DNA of 6,937 nucleotides, taken from an uncultured Oscillospiraceae bacterium. Its GTDB lineage: Bacteria > Bacillota > Clostridia > Oscillospirales > Oscillospiraceae. How positions within the stretch are numbered: the first letter of the stretch is position 1; every line of letters starts with the position of its first letter. The notes beneath the pieces were generated by a model. The model did not search any database and was not told the origin of the DNA. It saw nothing but the letters and a program-made list of their open reading frames with translations. A program made the position numbers and the translations under genes. This document shows, piece by piece, positions 1 to 5,014 of this stretch. Location of the stretch: NCBI GenBank assembly GCA_934661135.1, contig CAKUJA010000103.1:1-6937 (forward strand), in the 5' to 3' direction.

Positions 1-61
<61 letters not shown>

Positions 62-68
62 GTAGTTA

Positions 69-90
69 AGGCGAGGAGACTTCCTCGCCT
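69..90 (-). other. Hairpin in the Asp-Phe tRNA spacer
   Basis: A perfect 9-bp inverted repeat (AGGCGAGGA / TCCTCGCCT) with a 4-nt loop fills the middle of the 39-nt spacer between tRNA-Asp and tRNA-Phe. On the transcribed strand no run of T follows it, so it does not look like an intrinsic terminator. A role in processing of the tRNA precursor is possible but is inference. The Val-Asp spacer is only 8 nt and has no counterpart. Confidence 0.6.
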
Positions 91-100
91 CACTGCATTA

Positions 101-177
101 TGGCGACCCGGAACAGACTCGAACTGTCGACCTCCAGCGTGACAGGCTGGCGTGCTAACCGACTGCACCACCGGGCC
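101..177 (-). tRNA. tRNA-Asp (GTC)
   Basis: On the minus strand the acceptor strand GGCCCGG at 177 pairs with CCGGGTC, with one G-T wobble at the second pair. Discriminator G and an encoded CCA end at 101. The anticodon stem is CCAGC/GCTGG with loop CTGTCAC, giving anticodon GTC (aspartate). The T-arm has the standard GTTCGAGTC form. The length is 77 nt including CCA. It sits 8 nt after tRNA-Val in the same transcript. Confidence 0.97.
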
Positions 178-185
178 AAATAGGT

Positions 186-261
186 TGGTGGAAAGTACAG
201 GGCTCGAACCTGTGACCCCTTGCTTGTAAGGCAAGTGCTCTCCCAGCTGAGCTAACCTTCC
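186..261 (-). tRNA. tRNA-Val (TAC)
   Basis: On the minus strand the acceptor strand GGAAGGT at 261 pairs with ACTTTCC, and discriminator A with encoded CCA ends at 186. The anticodon stem CTTGC/GCAAG encloses the loop CTTACAA, giving anticodon TAC (valine). The D-arm is GCTCAGCTGGGAGAGC and the T-arm contains GTTCGAGCC. At 76 nt with CCA it is full length. It is the first gene of the tRNA operon, about 47 nt downstream of the predicted transcription start. Confidence 0.97.
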
Positions 262-274
262 ATTCCACTCTAAA

Positions 275-289
275 CCGCTTTTTCAGCGG
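275..289 (-). other. Small hairpin in the tRNA operon leader
   Basis: A 5-bp stem CCGCT/AGCGG with loop GAAAA (minus-strand reading) lies between the predicted transcription start near 309 and tRNA-Val. An overlapping 10-bp palindrome GCGGCGCCGC at 286-295 could form an alternative structure. The stem is short and followed by only three T residues, so termination is unlikely. It is probably 5' leader removed when the precursor is processed. Confidence 0.3.
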
Positions 290-315
290 CGCCGCATCTC
301 TCAGCGACGGGTGTT

Positions 316-344
316 ATTATACAGGCAGATCGGCAGTTTGTCAA
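316..344 (-). promoter_or_regulatory. Consensus sigma-A promoter of the tRNA operon
   Basis: On the minus strand the -35 is TTGACA (339-344) and the -10 is TATAAT (316-321), separated by exactly 17 nt. Both hexamers are perfect matches to the vegetative consensus. Transcription should start near 309 and run through Val, Asp and Phe. Consensus promoters are usual for stable RNA genes, so the call fits its context well. Confidence 0.9.
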
Positions 345-347
345 TAG

Positions 348-377
348 ATTTTTCCAAAAAACTTTTCAAAAACTTTT
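348..377 (-). promoter_or_regulatory. A/T-tract upstream region, possible UP element
   Basis: Directly upstream of the -35, alternating A and T tracts (runs of 4-6 bases, with the two A tracts spaced about 11-12 nt apart) fill the stretch up to the stop codon of the lipoprotein gene. The local composition is sharply more A/T-rich than the surrounding GC-rich DNA. This is the position and composition of an UP element bound by the RNA polymerase alpha subunit, as is common at stable RNA promoters. The function is inferred from position and composition only. Confidence 0.45.
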
Positions 378-378
378 C

Positions 379-900
379 CTATACCATTTCATCGGAAATC
401 AGGCCAAAACTTGCAAAAACCTGCTCCTCTATGCTATCATAAATTGTACCAAGTCCCTCGCGGACGCCAAAAACCAGCGCGTAGCAGTAGTCCGTATCTG
501 CCAAAACCTCTGCCCGATAAAGCCGCCCTCCGCCGTCCGTTTCGGTGTACCAGCAAAAGCTGTATTGCGGCAGCAATCCATCCTGCCGCAGCACCGTGCG
601 CAGTCGTTCCGGCTCGAATCCCGAGACCGCGCGGATCACCTCGCGCACATCGCCGCACGCAAGTGTCCGCGCCGTGATCTCATAGTCGCCGTCGCCCTGC
701 GCATACACGCGGCAATCGTCCAGCACTCCCACCTGCTCTGCCTCCGGCGGCACGTCAAAGACGATCCGCATTGGCGCCTCTCCGACTGTTTCCTGTTCCA
801 AATCGTCATCCACGGTCTCCCAGACCGTTTCCGCGCGGCTGCACGCGCAGAGCTGCACCAGCGCCGCCAATATCATAATCAACCACCACAACCGCTTCAT
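379..900 (-). CDS. Putative lipoprotein of unknown function
   Basis: The protein has 173 residues. I chose the second in-frame ATG, at 898-900, because GGGAGGG (907-913) lies 6 nt before it. The upstream ATG at 904-906 directly abuts that site, and using it would add only two residues. The N-terminus is a lipoprotein signal: Lys2-Arg3, a hydrophobic core at residues 4-17, and a lipobox Leu17-Cys18-Ala19-Cys20. Cys20 is the likely lipidated residue, so the mature protein should be anchored outside the cytoplasmic membrane. An acidic linker (about 24-42) follows, then a soluble domain with no motif I recognise and Cys at 63, 82, 116 and 139. It is divergent from the DUF1294 gene. No hairpin terminator follows its stop, and the tRNA promoter region begins at once. 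Lipidation is fairly certain; function is unknown. Confidence 0.8.
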   Translation of the reverse strand: MKRLWWLIMILAALVQLCACSRAETVWETVDDDLEQETVGEAPMRIVFDVPPEAEQVGVLDDCRVYAQGDGDYEITARTLACGDVREVIRAVSGFEPERLRTVLRQDGLLPQYSFCWYTETDGGGRLYRAEVLADTDYCYALVFGVREGLGTIYDSIEEQVFASFGLISDEMV

Positions 901-925
901 GCGCATCCCTCCCGAAAGGATCTGA

Positions 926-954
926 ATTATGCTCGTCTACCTGTCTCTAATCAA
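926..954 (-). promoter_or_regulatory. Candidate promoter for the lipoprotein gene
   Basis: On the minus strand TTGATT (949-954, 4 of 6 consensus) and CATAAT (926-931, 5 of 6) are separated by 17 nt. The predicted start near 919 leaves a leader of under 20 nt before the lipoprotein start codon, with the ribosome binding site at 907-913 inside it. The -10 covers the ATG of the oppositely oriented DUF1294 gene (929-931). The two start codons are only 28 nt apart, so promoter overlap with coding sequence is expected here. Confidence 0.4.
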
Positions 955-1180
955 TGCGCTTGCCCTGCTGCTTATGCTCTCAGACAAGCTGCGCGCCAAA
1001 AAACATCGTTGGCGCATTCCAGAATCCGTCCTGCTCGCCAGCGCCGCCCTCGGCGGCAGTCTTGGCGCACTTGCCGGGATGTGGCTGTTCCATCATAAAA
1101 CGCGCAAACCAAAATTCTATATCACCGTCCCGCTCCTGCTTGCGCTCCACCTATTCCTGTTCTACCGCTATCTCCTCTGA
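929..1180 (+). CDS. DUF1294 family small membrane protein
   Basis: The protein has 83 residues, a usual length for the family. The family pattern is clear: an N-terminal membrane segment (about 2-17), then SDKLRAKKHRWRIPE (18-32) with the typical D-K-x-x-A-K and W-R-I-P-E, then GGSLGALAGM (42-51) in a second hydrophobic stretch, then HKTRKPKF (56-63), and a C-terminal membrane segment (about 64-83). The charged loops are the conserved part. No biochemical function is established for DUF1294 proteins that I know of. GAAAGGA (914-920) lies 8 nt before the ATG and is back to back with the ribosome binding site of the divergent lipoprotein gene. I see no convincing promoter for it; any such promoter would have to lie inside the lipoprotein gene. 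A strong hairpin follows 4 nt after the stop. Confidence 0.9.
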   Translation: MLVYLSLINALALLLMLSDKLRAKKHRWRIPESVLLASAALGGSLGALAGMWLFHHKTRKPKFYITVPLLLALHLFLFYRYLL

Positions 1181-1184
1181 CCTC

Positions 1185-1231
1185 GAACATAACCCCCGCG
1201 TCTGCACGATGCAGCCGCGGGGGTTCTGTTT
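1185..1231. terminator. Probable bidirectional terminator between converging genes
   Basis: A long hairpin lies between the stop codons of the DUF1294 gene (plus) and the SGNH gene (minus). The core is a perfect 10-bp stem, AACCCCCGCG (1191-1200) with CGCGGGGGTT (1216-1225). Past one mismatch the stem continues inward as CTGCA/TGCAG around a 3-nt CGA loop. Past another mismatch it continues outward for about four A/T-rich pairs and a G-T wobble. The flanks supply only short T runs on either strand. Position and stability support termination in both directions, although the U tract is weak. Confidence 0.75.
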
Positions 1232-1242
1232 CCATCTTCGAG

Positions 1243-2394
1243 TTAAGAGAGCGAACCGTTCCCGCCGCTCGTCAAGCACGTCAAATCGTCGCGCATCACG
1301 AGCACCACATCCGGCGCATACGCGCGGATATACTCGCTGAGCGTCTTTTCCGAATAGTGCCGGAAATCCAGACTCCGCATCTCGCCAAAGCTCCGGTAGC
1401 AGAGCGCTTCAAACGCGTTTGTAAACGAATCGCCGACAATCAGAATCTTCCCCAGCTCCGGCCGGTTCGTCTGCACAATCGTCTCGCCCATGTCGCCGCC
1501 CATATAGGCGGTATAGTAGGCTTCCATGCCGGACGCGTCGATCATCGCCCGGTCGGTCTGCTCGCCGTTGTCCCAGCGGGAATATGGAATTTCCTCCGCA
1601 AAATCCATCTGAAACTGCTCCGAAACCGGCGACAACCCATATAATTTCCGATTATATGTTCCGATGAACGCCTGCTCTGTCGCCCGCACCTCCGGCTGCG
1701 CAAACGAAATCTCCAGCAACTCGCAAACCGTCTGATACGCCAGCTCCGCGCCCTTAAGCGTGTAGTGGTGGTCGACGGTGGAATAGTATTCCGTAATCTC
1801 GTCCACGGAGCGGTAAGTCTCCGTCAGATCGAGCAGCGCTGCCCCGCGCTCCGCCATCGCGTCCGAGAACGCCCTGCGCACCGCGTCATAGTATTCTGCC
1901 CGGTTCTCCATCCAATCCGGATAGTAGTCCCGCAGCGCCGACCGCTGCTCCGGCACGAGGACGTAGCAGAACGTACCGCCCGCTTCCTCCGTCGCCGCCT
2001 GAATCGCCGCAAGGCTCTCCGCCATCGTCTCTGCGCGCTTTTCCAGCTTCCCGACGCGATAGTCCGAGATCTCCGCCACCGGCAGCAGCACCTCGCCGCC
2101 GAGCACCACGTCGTCCACCACCGGCCGCCGCAGCACGTTCATCTGGAACCACACGTCGAATTTCAAAATTGCGTTGCGCTTGAACAGATGGTCCTTCAGA
2201 AAAGCCTCCGTCTGCGCCGCGGTGTCACCCGTCCAGAGCGCGGACGCCGAAAGCTCCGGCCTTCCCGCCAGCGCGCGGTTCTCCTGGCTCGACCACCCGG
2301 TCGGATCTGTGACCACGCCGTAGGCCGTCAGCAGCGGCACTGCGGCAATCACCAGCAAAAATCCAAGGCACAGCAGTTTCTTTGTCATCTTCAT
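1243..2394 (-). CDS. AlgX/AlgJ-like SGNH protein (DHHYW family), partner of the MBOAT acyltransferase
   Basis: The protein has 383 residues with an N-terminal signal anchor (Lys2-Lys6, hydrophobic 7-26), so the rest should act outside the membrane. After the anchor comes SQENRALAGRPEL (36-48), the E-N-R-x-L-A-x-x-P pattern typical of AlgX/AlgJ-like proteins. Further on are DHHY (208-211), the D-x-H part of the catalytic triad, and IVGDSF (319-324) with the nucleophile candidate Ser323. In the alginate system such proteins transfer acetyl groups to polysaccharide hydroxyls, with the acetyl delivered by an AlgI-type MBOAT protein. The gene directly follows an MBOAT gene by 12 nt, and its AGGAGGT (2401-2407, 6-nt spacing) overlaps that gene's stop, so the two are probably translationally coupled. 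All triad residues are present. The polymer acetylated is unknown because no glycan biosynthesis genes are in view. Confidence 0.88.
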   Translation of the reverse strand: MKMTKKLLCLGFLLVIAAVPLLTAYGVVTDPTGWSSQENRALAGRPELSASALWTGDTAAQTEAFLKDHLFKRNAILKFDVWFQMNVLRRPVVDDVVLGGEVLLPVAEISDYRVGKLEKRAETMAESLAAIQAATEEAGGTFCYVLVPEQRSALRDYYPDWMENRAEYYDAVRRAFSDAMAERGAALLDLTETYRSVDEITEYYSTVDHHYTLKGAELAYQTVCELLEISFAQPEVRATEQAFIGTYNRKLYGLSPVSEQFQMDFAEEIPYSRWDNGEQTDRAMIDASGMEAYYTAYMGGDMGETIVQTNRPELGKILIVGDSFTNAFEALCYRSFGEMRSLDFRHYSEKTLSEYIRAYAPDVVLVMRDDLTCLTSGGNGSLS

Positions 2395-2406
2395 CGCCGC
2401 ACCTCC

Positions 2407-3780
2407 TCAAAACTGCGCATAGATAAACGCCTGCATCGTCGATCCGGTCATCGCCAGCAGCGACAGCGCAAAAATCGCCCCCAGCAGCGCGAGCTTGACC
2501 CACCGTCCCGCCGTGCTGCGCTCCAGCTTCTCCATCATCCGCTTCCCCACCGGCGTACAGAGCGCCAGCGCCGCGGCAAGCTGCAAGCCATACTGCCGCA
2601 GCACCAGCAGGAAAAACGGCGCGTCCGCGCCCGTCCCTTCGCCGAGGAAGCACATCGCACGCAGATATTTCCCCGCCGCGCCAAGGCTCGGACTGTTGAA
2701 AATCACCCATCCGATCAAAATCGCCAGCAGCGCGTACAAATGCCGCACAATCTTCGGCGTTTTTTTCAGCCAGCGTCCCAAAAACAGCTTTTCCAGCGCC
2801 AGCAGCGCCGCGTACCACGCGCCCCACGCCACAAACGTCCACGCGCTCCCATGCCAAAGGCCGGTCAGCAGCCAGACGGCGCACAGATTCAAAAGCTGTC
2901 TTGCCCTTCCCTTCCGGTTGCCGCCGAGCGGAATGTAGACGTAGTCGCGGAACCACTGCGACAGCGTCATGTGCCACCGCCGCCAGAAATCCGTCACCGA
3001 ATCCGCCAGATATGGGAAGTTGAAGTTCTCCGGCAGCCGGAATCCGAGCATCCGCCCCAGTCCGATCGCCATATCCGTATACCCGGAAAAATCGAAATAG
3101 ATCTGCATCGCATAGCAGACCGCGCCGAGCCACATCTTCCCCGGCGTCAGCGCCACAGCGGACAGCACAAACACCTGCGAGCTGACCGTTCCCGCCGCCT
3201 CAGCCAGCAGCACCTTTTTGCCAAGGCCGAGGATGAATCGCTCAATGCCCCCCGGCAGATCGGCGCTGTGCCGGCCAAGCTGCGGCGCAAATTCGCCGTA
3301 CCGCATGAGCGGCCCCTGCGCCGCCTTCGGGAAGAACGTGAGATACAGCAGCAGCCGTCCGAAATTCTCCTCCGCCGCAATCTCCCCGCGCGCCACATCC
3401 GCCAGATAGCTGATGGCGAGGAATGTAAAAAACGACACGCCGAGCGGCGCGGCAATCGTCGGGATCGCCGCGCTCAGTCCGGTCATCCGGTTCCAGTTGT
3501 CTGTCAAAAATCCGGTGTACTTGAAATAGCAGAGCGCCGCCGTGCAGAGCGCAATCCCGAGCGTTTTCCATCCGCGCCCGCGCAGCCGCGCCAGCAGCCA
3601 GACCAAAAATGTCTCCGCCAGCACGATCCCAAGACCCCGCACGCCCGCGCACGCGTAAAACAGCAAGCTCAGCGCCAGCAGCAGCGCATTTTGCGCCCGC
3701 AGGCTCCGCCGCGTCAGCCATGCGCCCGCCAGCGTCACCGGCAAAAACAGAAACAGAAATGAAAAATTAAAAATCTGCAT
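2407..3780 (-). CDS. AlgI-type MBOAT O-acyltransferase
   Basis: The polytopic membrane protein has 457 residues, close to the usual size for AlgI-like proteins, with hydrophobic segments throughout. The family core is intact: YFDFSGYTDMAIG (228-240), ENFNFPY (251-257), SVTDFWRRWHMTLSQWFRDY (261-280), VYIPLGGN (281-288) and LLTGLWHGSAW (304-314). His310 is the conserved MBOAT histidine taken as catalytic, and His270 is the second conserved His. Proteins of this group pass acetyl groups from a cytoplasmic donor across the membrane for O-acetylation of exported or wall-linked glycans. The ATG starts one nucleotide after the TGA of the DUF896 gene (TGAGATG), and no real ribosome binding site precedes it, so translation probably relies on coupling. 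The next gene encodes the matching SGNH protein. Family is near certain; the substrate cannot be told. Confidence 0.95.
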   Translation of the reverse strand: MQIFNFSFLFLFLPVTLAGAWLTRRSLRAQNALLLALSLLFYACAGVRGLGIVLAETFLVWLLARLRGRGWKTLGIALCTAALCYFKYTGFLTDNWNRMTGLSAAIPTIAAPLGVSFFTFLAISYLADVARGEIAAEENFGRLLLYLTFFPKAAQGPLMRYGEFAPQLGRHSADLPGGIERFILGLGKKVLLAEAAGTVSSQVFVLSAVALTPGKMWLGAVCYAMQIYFDFSGYTDMAIGLGRMLGFRLPENFNFPYLADSVTDFWRRWHMTLSQWFRDYVYIPLGGNRKGRARQLLNLCAVWLLTGLWHGSAWTFVAWGAWYAALLALEKLFLGRWLKKTPKIVRHLYALLAILIGWVIFNSPSLGAAGKYLRAMCFLGEGTGADAPFFLLVLRQYGLQLAAALALCTPVGKRMMEKLERSTAGRWVKLALLGAIFALSLLAMTGSTMQAFIYAQF

Positions 3781-3781
3781 C

Positions 3782-4021
3782 TCAGTTCGGATATTTCAGA
3801 ATCTTATCCGCCTGCTTTTCCGCGTTGGACTTCAGCTTGTGCTTGTTTCCCTTCGCGTCGACGAGATAGGTGTGCTCCAACTGCGAGACCAGATTCTCGC
3901 GGAACGCCGCGACATATTCCCGCCGCAGCCGGTCGCGCTCCAGAATCTCCTCCTCGGTCAGTCCTTCCTCCTTGGCCTTCTTCGCCAGCTCGTTGATTCT
4001 GTCAATTCTCGATTTTTCCAT
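3782..4021 (-). CDS. DUF896 (UPF0291, YnzC-like) small protein
   Basis: The protein has 79 residues. The family pattern is nearly complete: RIDRINELAKKAKEEGLTEE (5-24), then the L-R-R-E-Y and F-R-x-N-L segment (32-44), then QLEHTYLVDAKGN (47-59). DUF896 proteins such as Bacillus subtilis YnzC are small, charged, mostly helical cytoplasmic proteins. YnzC has been linked to the SOS-regulated yneA operon, but no molecular activity is established. Nothing here points to SOS control. AGGAGGG (4028-4034) lies 6 nt before the start and overlaps the TAG stop of ylmH, and the stop lies 1 nt before the MBOAT start. The gene therefore sits as a coupling link inside the operon. The C-terminal 20 residues, rich in Lys, extend a little past the conserved core. 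Confidence 0.93.
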   Translation of the reverse strand: MEKSRIDRINELAKKAKEEGLTEEEILERDRLRREYVAAFRENLVSQLEHTYLVDAKGNKHKLKSNAEKQADKILKYPN

Positions 4022-4032
4022 GGGAATCCCTC

Positions 4033-4830
4033 CTAGATGTACCGGCAGATCTCAATCGAGATCCGCCCCTTTTTCGTAGCTCCTCCAACGGCTTCCAGCC
4101 GCATCTTCCCCAGTCCCCGCACCGAGATCACGTCTCCCTCGGCCACCGGCCGGTCGGCCTTCGTGCAGGTCAAATAGTTCAGCTCTGTCTTTCCCGCCGC
4201 AATGACCTCCGCCGCGCGCGACCGGCTGAGCGCAAATCCCGCAGCGACCACGCCGTCGAGCCGCAGCGACGACACCGTGTCCCGCACCAGCTTGGTCTTT
4301 TGCTCCGGCGCTTCAAGCGCCGCCAGCGGCAGCTCCTCCAGCGTCAGCCGCATCCGTCCGGCGTCCGTCAGGTTTTGCAGCACATAGGGCAGTATTTCGC
4401 GCGTCACCAGAAACGCGCATTCGCCCTCCGAGACATAAATATCCCCGACGGTCTCGCGCTTGATGCCGCATCCCATCAGCGCCCCGAGGAAGTCCCGGTG
4501 CGTCAGCGCGCCCTGCCCATAAAATGTCGCGCGCACCGCCGCGATCGGCCCGTCCCCGCCCGTCAGCCAGTCCTCATCCAAATAGTCCGGCACATAGCAG
4601 CAGACCTCGCGTTCCGCCGTCGGCAGTCCGCCGAAAAAGCGGTACGCTTCGCCGCGCAGCAGTTCGCTGGCGAGCATCTGCTCCCGCTTGGAGAGGAAGC
4701 TCGTCGCCGCGGGGATCTCCCGCTGCGCCGCCGTATGGATGCGCTCATAGACCCGCGCCAGCAAGATTTCTTCCTCGCGCGACGCCGCCAGGTGCGCAAT
4801 CTGTTCGCGTTTGTCCATGCGTTTGTCCAT
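4033..4830 (-). CDS. ylmH: YlmH family S4-domain RNA-binding protein
   Basis: The protein has 265 residues from the ATG at 4828-4830, chosen because AAAGGGG (4837-4843) is 6 nt upstream. A longer reading from GTG at 4860 has no ribosome binding site. The N-terminal part has SFLSKREQMLASELL (44-58), typical of YlmH. The middle domain contains LTHRDFLGALMGCGIKRETV (109-128) followed by GDIYV, the family hallmark. The C-terminus is an S4 RNA-binding domain (about 188-248) with LDGVVAAGFALSRSRAAEVI. Known biology: ylmH is often near cell-division genes (sepF, ylmG, divIVA) in Gram-positives, and B. subtilis YlmH has been tied to ribosome-associated quality control on the large subunit. Here it heads an operon with DUF896, MBOAT and SGNH genes, away from division genes as far as the window shows. 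The start carries a 12-bp tandem duplication, giving MDKRMDKR. Confidence 0.93.
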   Translation of the reverse strand: MDKRMDKREQIAHLAASREEEILLARVYERIHTAAQREIPAATSFLSKREQMLASELLRGEAYRFFGGLPTAEREVCCYVPDYLDEDWLTGGDGPIAAVRATFYGQGALTHRDFLGALMGCGIKRETVGDIYVSEGECAFLVTREILPYVLQNLTDAGRMRLTLEELPLAALEAPEQKTKLVRDTVSSLRLDGVVAAGFALSRSRAAEVIAAGKTELNYLTCTKADRPVAEGDVISVRGLGKMRLEAVGGATKKGRISIEICRYI

Positions 4831-4836
4831 GCGTTT
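4807..4836 (-). repeat. 12-bp in-frame tandem repeat across the ylmH start
   Basis: Two and a half copies of a 12-bp unit (plus strand GCGTTTGTCCAT) lie end to end. On the coding strand they make two consecutive ATGGACAAACGC units, so the protein begins MDKRMDKR. The first ATG has the 6-nt spacing to AAAGGGG; the second ATG is 18 nt away from it. Replication slippage that gains or loses one unit would keep both reading frame and spacing. Confidence 0.85.
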
Positions 4837-4856
4837 CCCCTTTCGTAACCGCTGAA

Positions 4857-4889
4857 TCACTCGTCTGCGGTGATCGTCGATTGAATCAT
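4857..4889 (-). CDS. Possible 10-codon leader ORF upstream of ylmH
   Basis: On the minus strand AAAGGA (4894-4899) precedes an ATG at 4887-4889 by 4 nt. The reading frame MIQSTITADE ends in TGA at 4857-4859. It lies inside the roughly 80-nt untranslated leader of ylmH. Its TGA overlaps a GTG (4858-4860) in frame with ylmH as GTGA, which is a classic coupling arrangement, although ylmH has a better start 30 nt downstream. The spacing is slightly short and ten codons can arise by chance, so this is a candidate only. Confidence 0.25.
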   Translation of the reverse strand: MIQSTITADE

Positions 4890-4917
4890 CGGTTCCTTTC
4901 CATTTTGACCGTATTGT

Positions 4918-4946
4918 ATTGTACCAGCCGGATTGCCACTTGGCAA
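4918..4946 (-). promoter_or_regulatory. Promoter of the ylmH operon
   Basis: On the minus strand TTGCCA (4941-4946, 5 of 6 consensus) and TACAAT (4918-4923, 5 of 6) are separated by 17 nt. The predicted start is near 4911, which leaves an untranslated leader of about 80 nt before ylmH. The -35 occupies almost the same base pairs as the -35 of the divergent plus-strand promoter. Confidence 0.7.
4933..4946. promoter_or_regulatory. Inverted repeat over both -35 sites, candidate operator
   Basis: TTGCCA (4933-4938) and TGGCAA (4941-4946) form a perfect 6-bp inverted repeat with a 2-nt spacer. The right arm contains the minus-strand -35 and overlaps five bases of the plus-strand -35 (4940-4945). 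A dimeric regulator bound here could block both promoters. No regulator gene is visible in the window, and part of the symmetry arises from overlapping -35 consensus sequences, so operator function is inference. Confidence 0.4.
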
Positions 4947-4968
4947 GACCGGCAAGATGGTTTATACT
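4940..4968 (+). promoter_or_regulatory. Promoter of the flavoprotein gene pair
   Basis: TTGGCA (4940-4945, 5 of 6 consensus) and TATACT (4963-4968, 5 of 6) are separated by 17 nt. The predicted start near 4975 gives a 40-nt leader to the ATG at 5015. It shares its -35 DNA with the divergent ylmH promoter. Confidence 0.75.
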
Positions 4969-4970
4969 AG

Positions 4971-4997
4971 ATCTTACTCATCTTACTCATCTTTTTC
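4971..4997 (+). repeat. Three tandem 9-bp units at the transcription start
   Basis: ATCTTACTC occurs twice in tandem (4971-4979, 4980-4988), followed by a degenerate third copy ATCTTTTTC (4989-4997). The units span the predicted transcription start near 4975 and most of the short leader, ending 6 nt before the GGAGG ribosome binding site at 5004-5008. They may be simple slippage products or a binding site. Confidence 0.7.
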
Positions 4998-5014
4998 AGC
5001 AACGGAGGAACCGT

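Noticed and set aside
275..289. An intrinsic terminator or attenuator before tRNA-Val.
   Set aside because: The stem has only 5 bp and is followed by three T residues. It lies in the leader of a tRNA operon where a terminator would be unexpected.
848..879. A plus-strand promoter for the DUF1294 gene around TATCAT/CATAAT at 871-879.
   Set aside because: The -10-like sequences are acceptable, but no -35 hexamer with at least four matches lies 16-18 nt upstream.
1765..3762. A 665-codon open frame on the plus strand, antisense to the MBOAT and SGNH genes.
   Set aside because: It has the Arg/Gln/His/Pro-rich, motif-free composition expected for the antisense frame of GC-rich genes. The minus-strand frames there carry intact family motifs and good ribosome binding sites.
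4831..4860. A ten-residue extension of YlmH from GTG at 4858-4860.
   Set aside because: There is no ribosome binding site in front of the GTG, while the ATG at 4830 has AAAGGGG at the 6-nt spacing used by the other genes. It is kept only as part of the leader ORF finding.
4919..5014. A 32-codon N-terminal extension of the HI0933-like protein from a TTG.
   Set aside because: It would cover the -35 and -10 of the gene's own promoter. The ATG at 5015 has GGAGG at 6-nt spacing and begins exactly at the FAD-binding motif.
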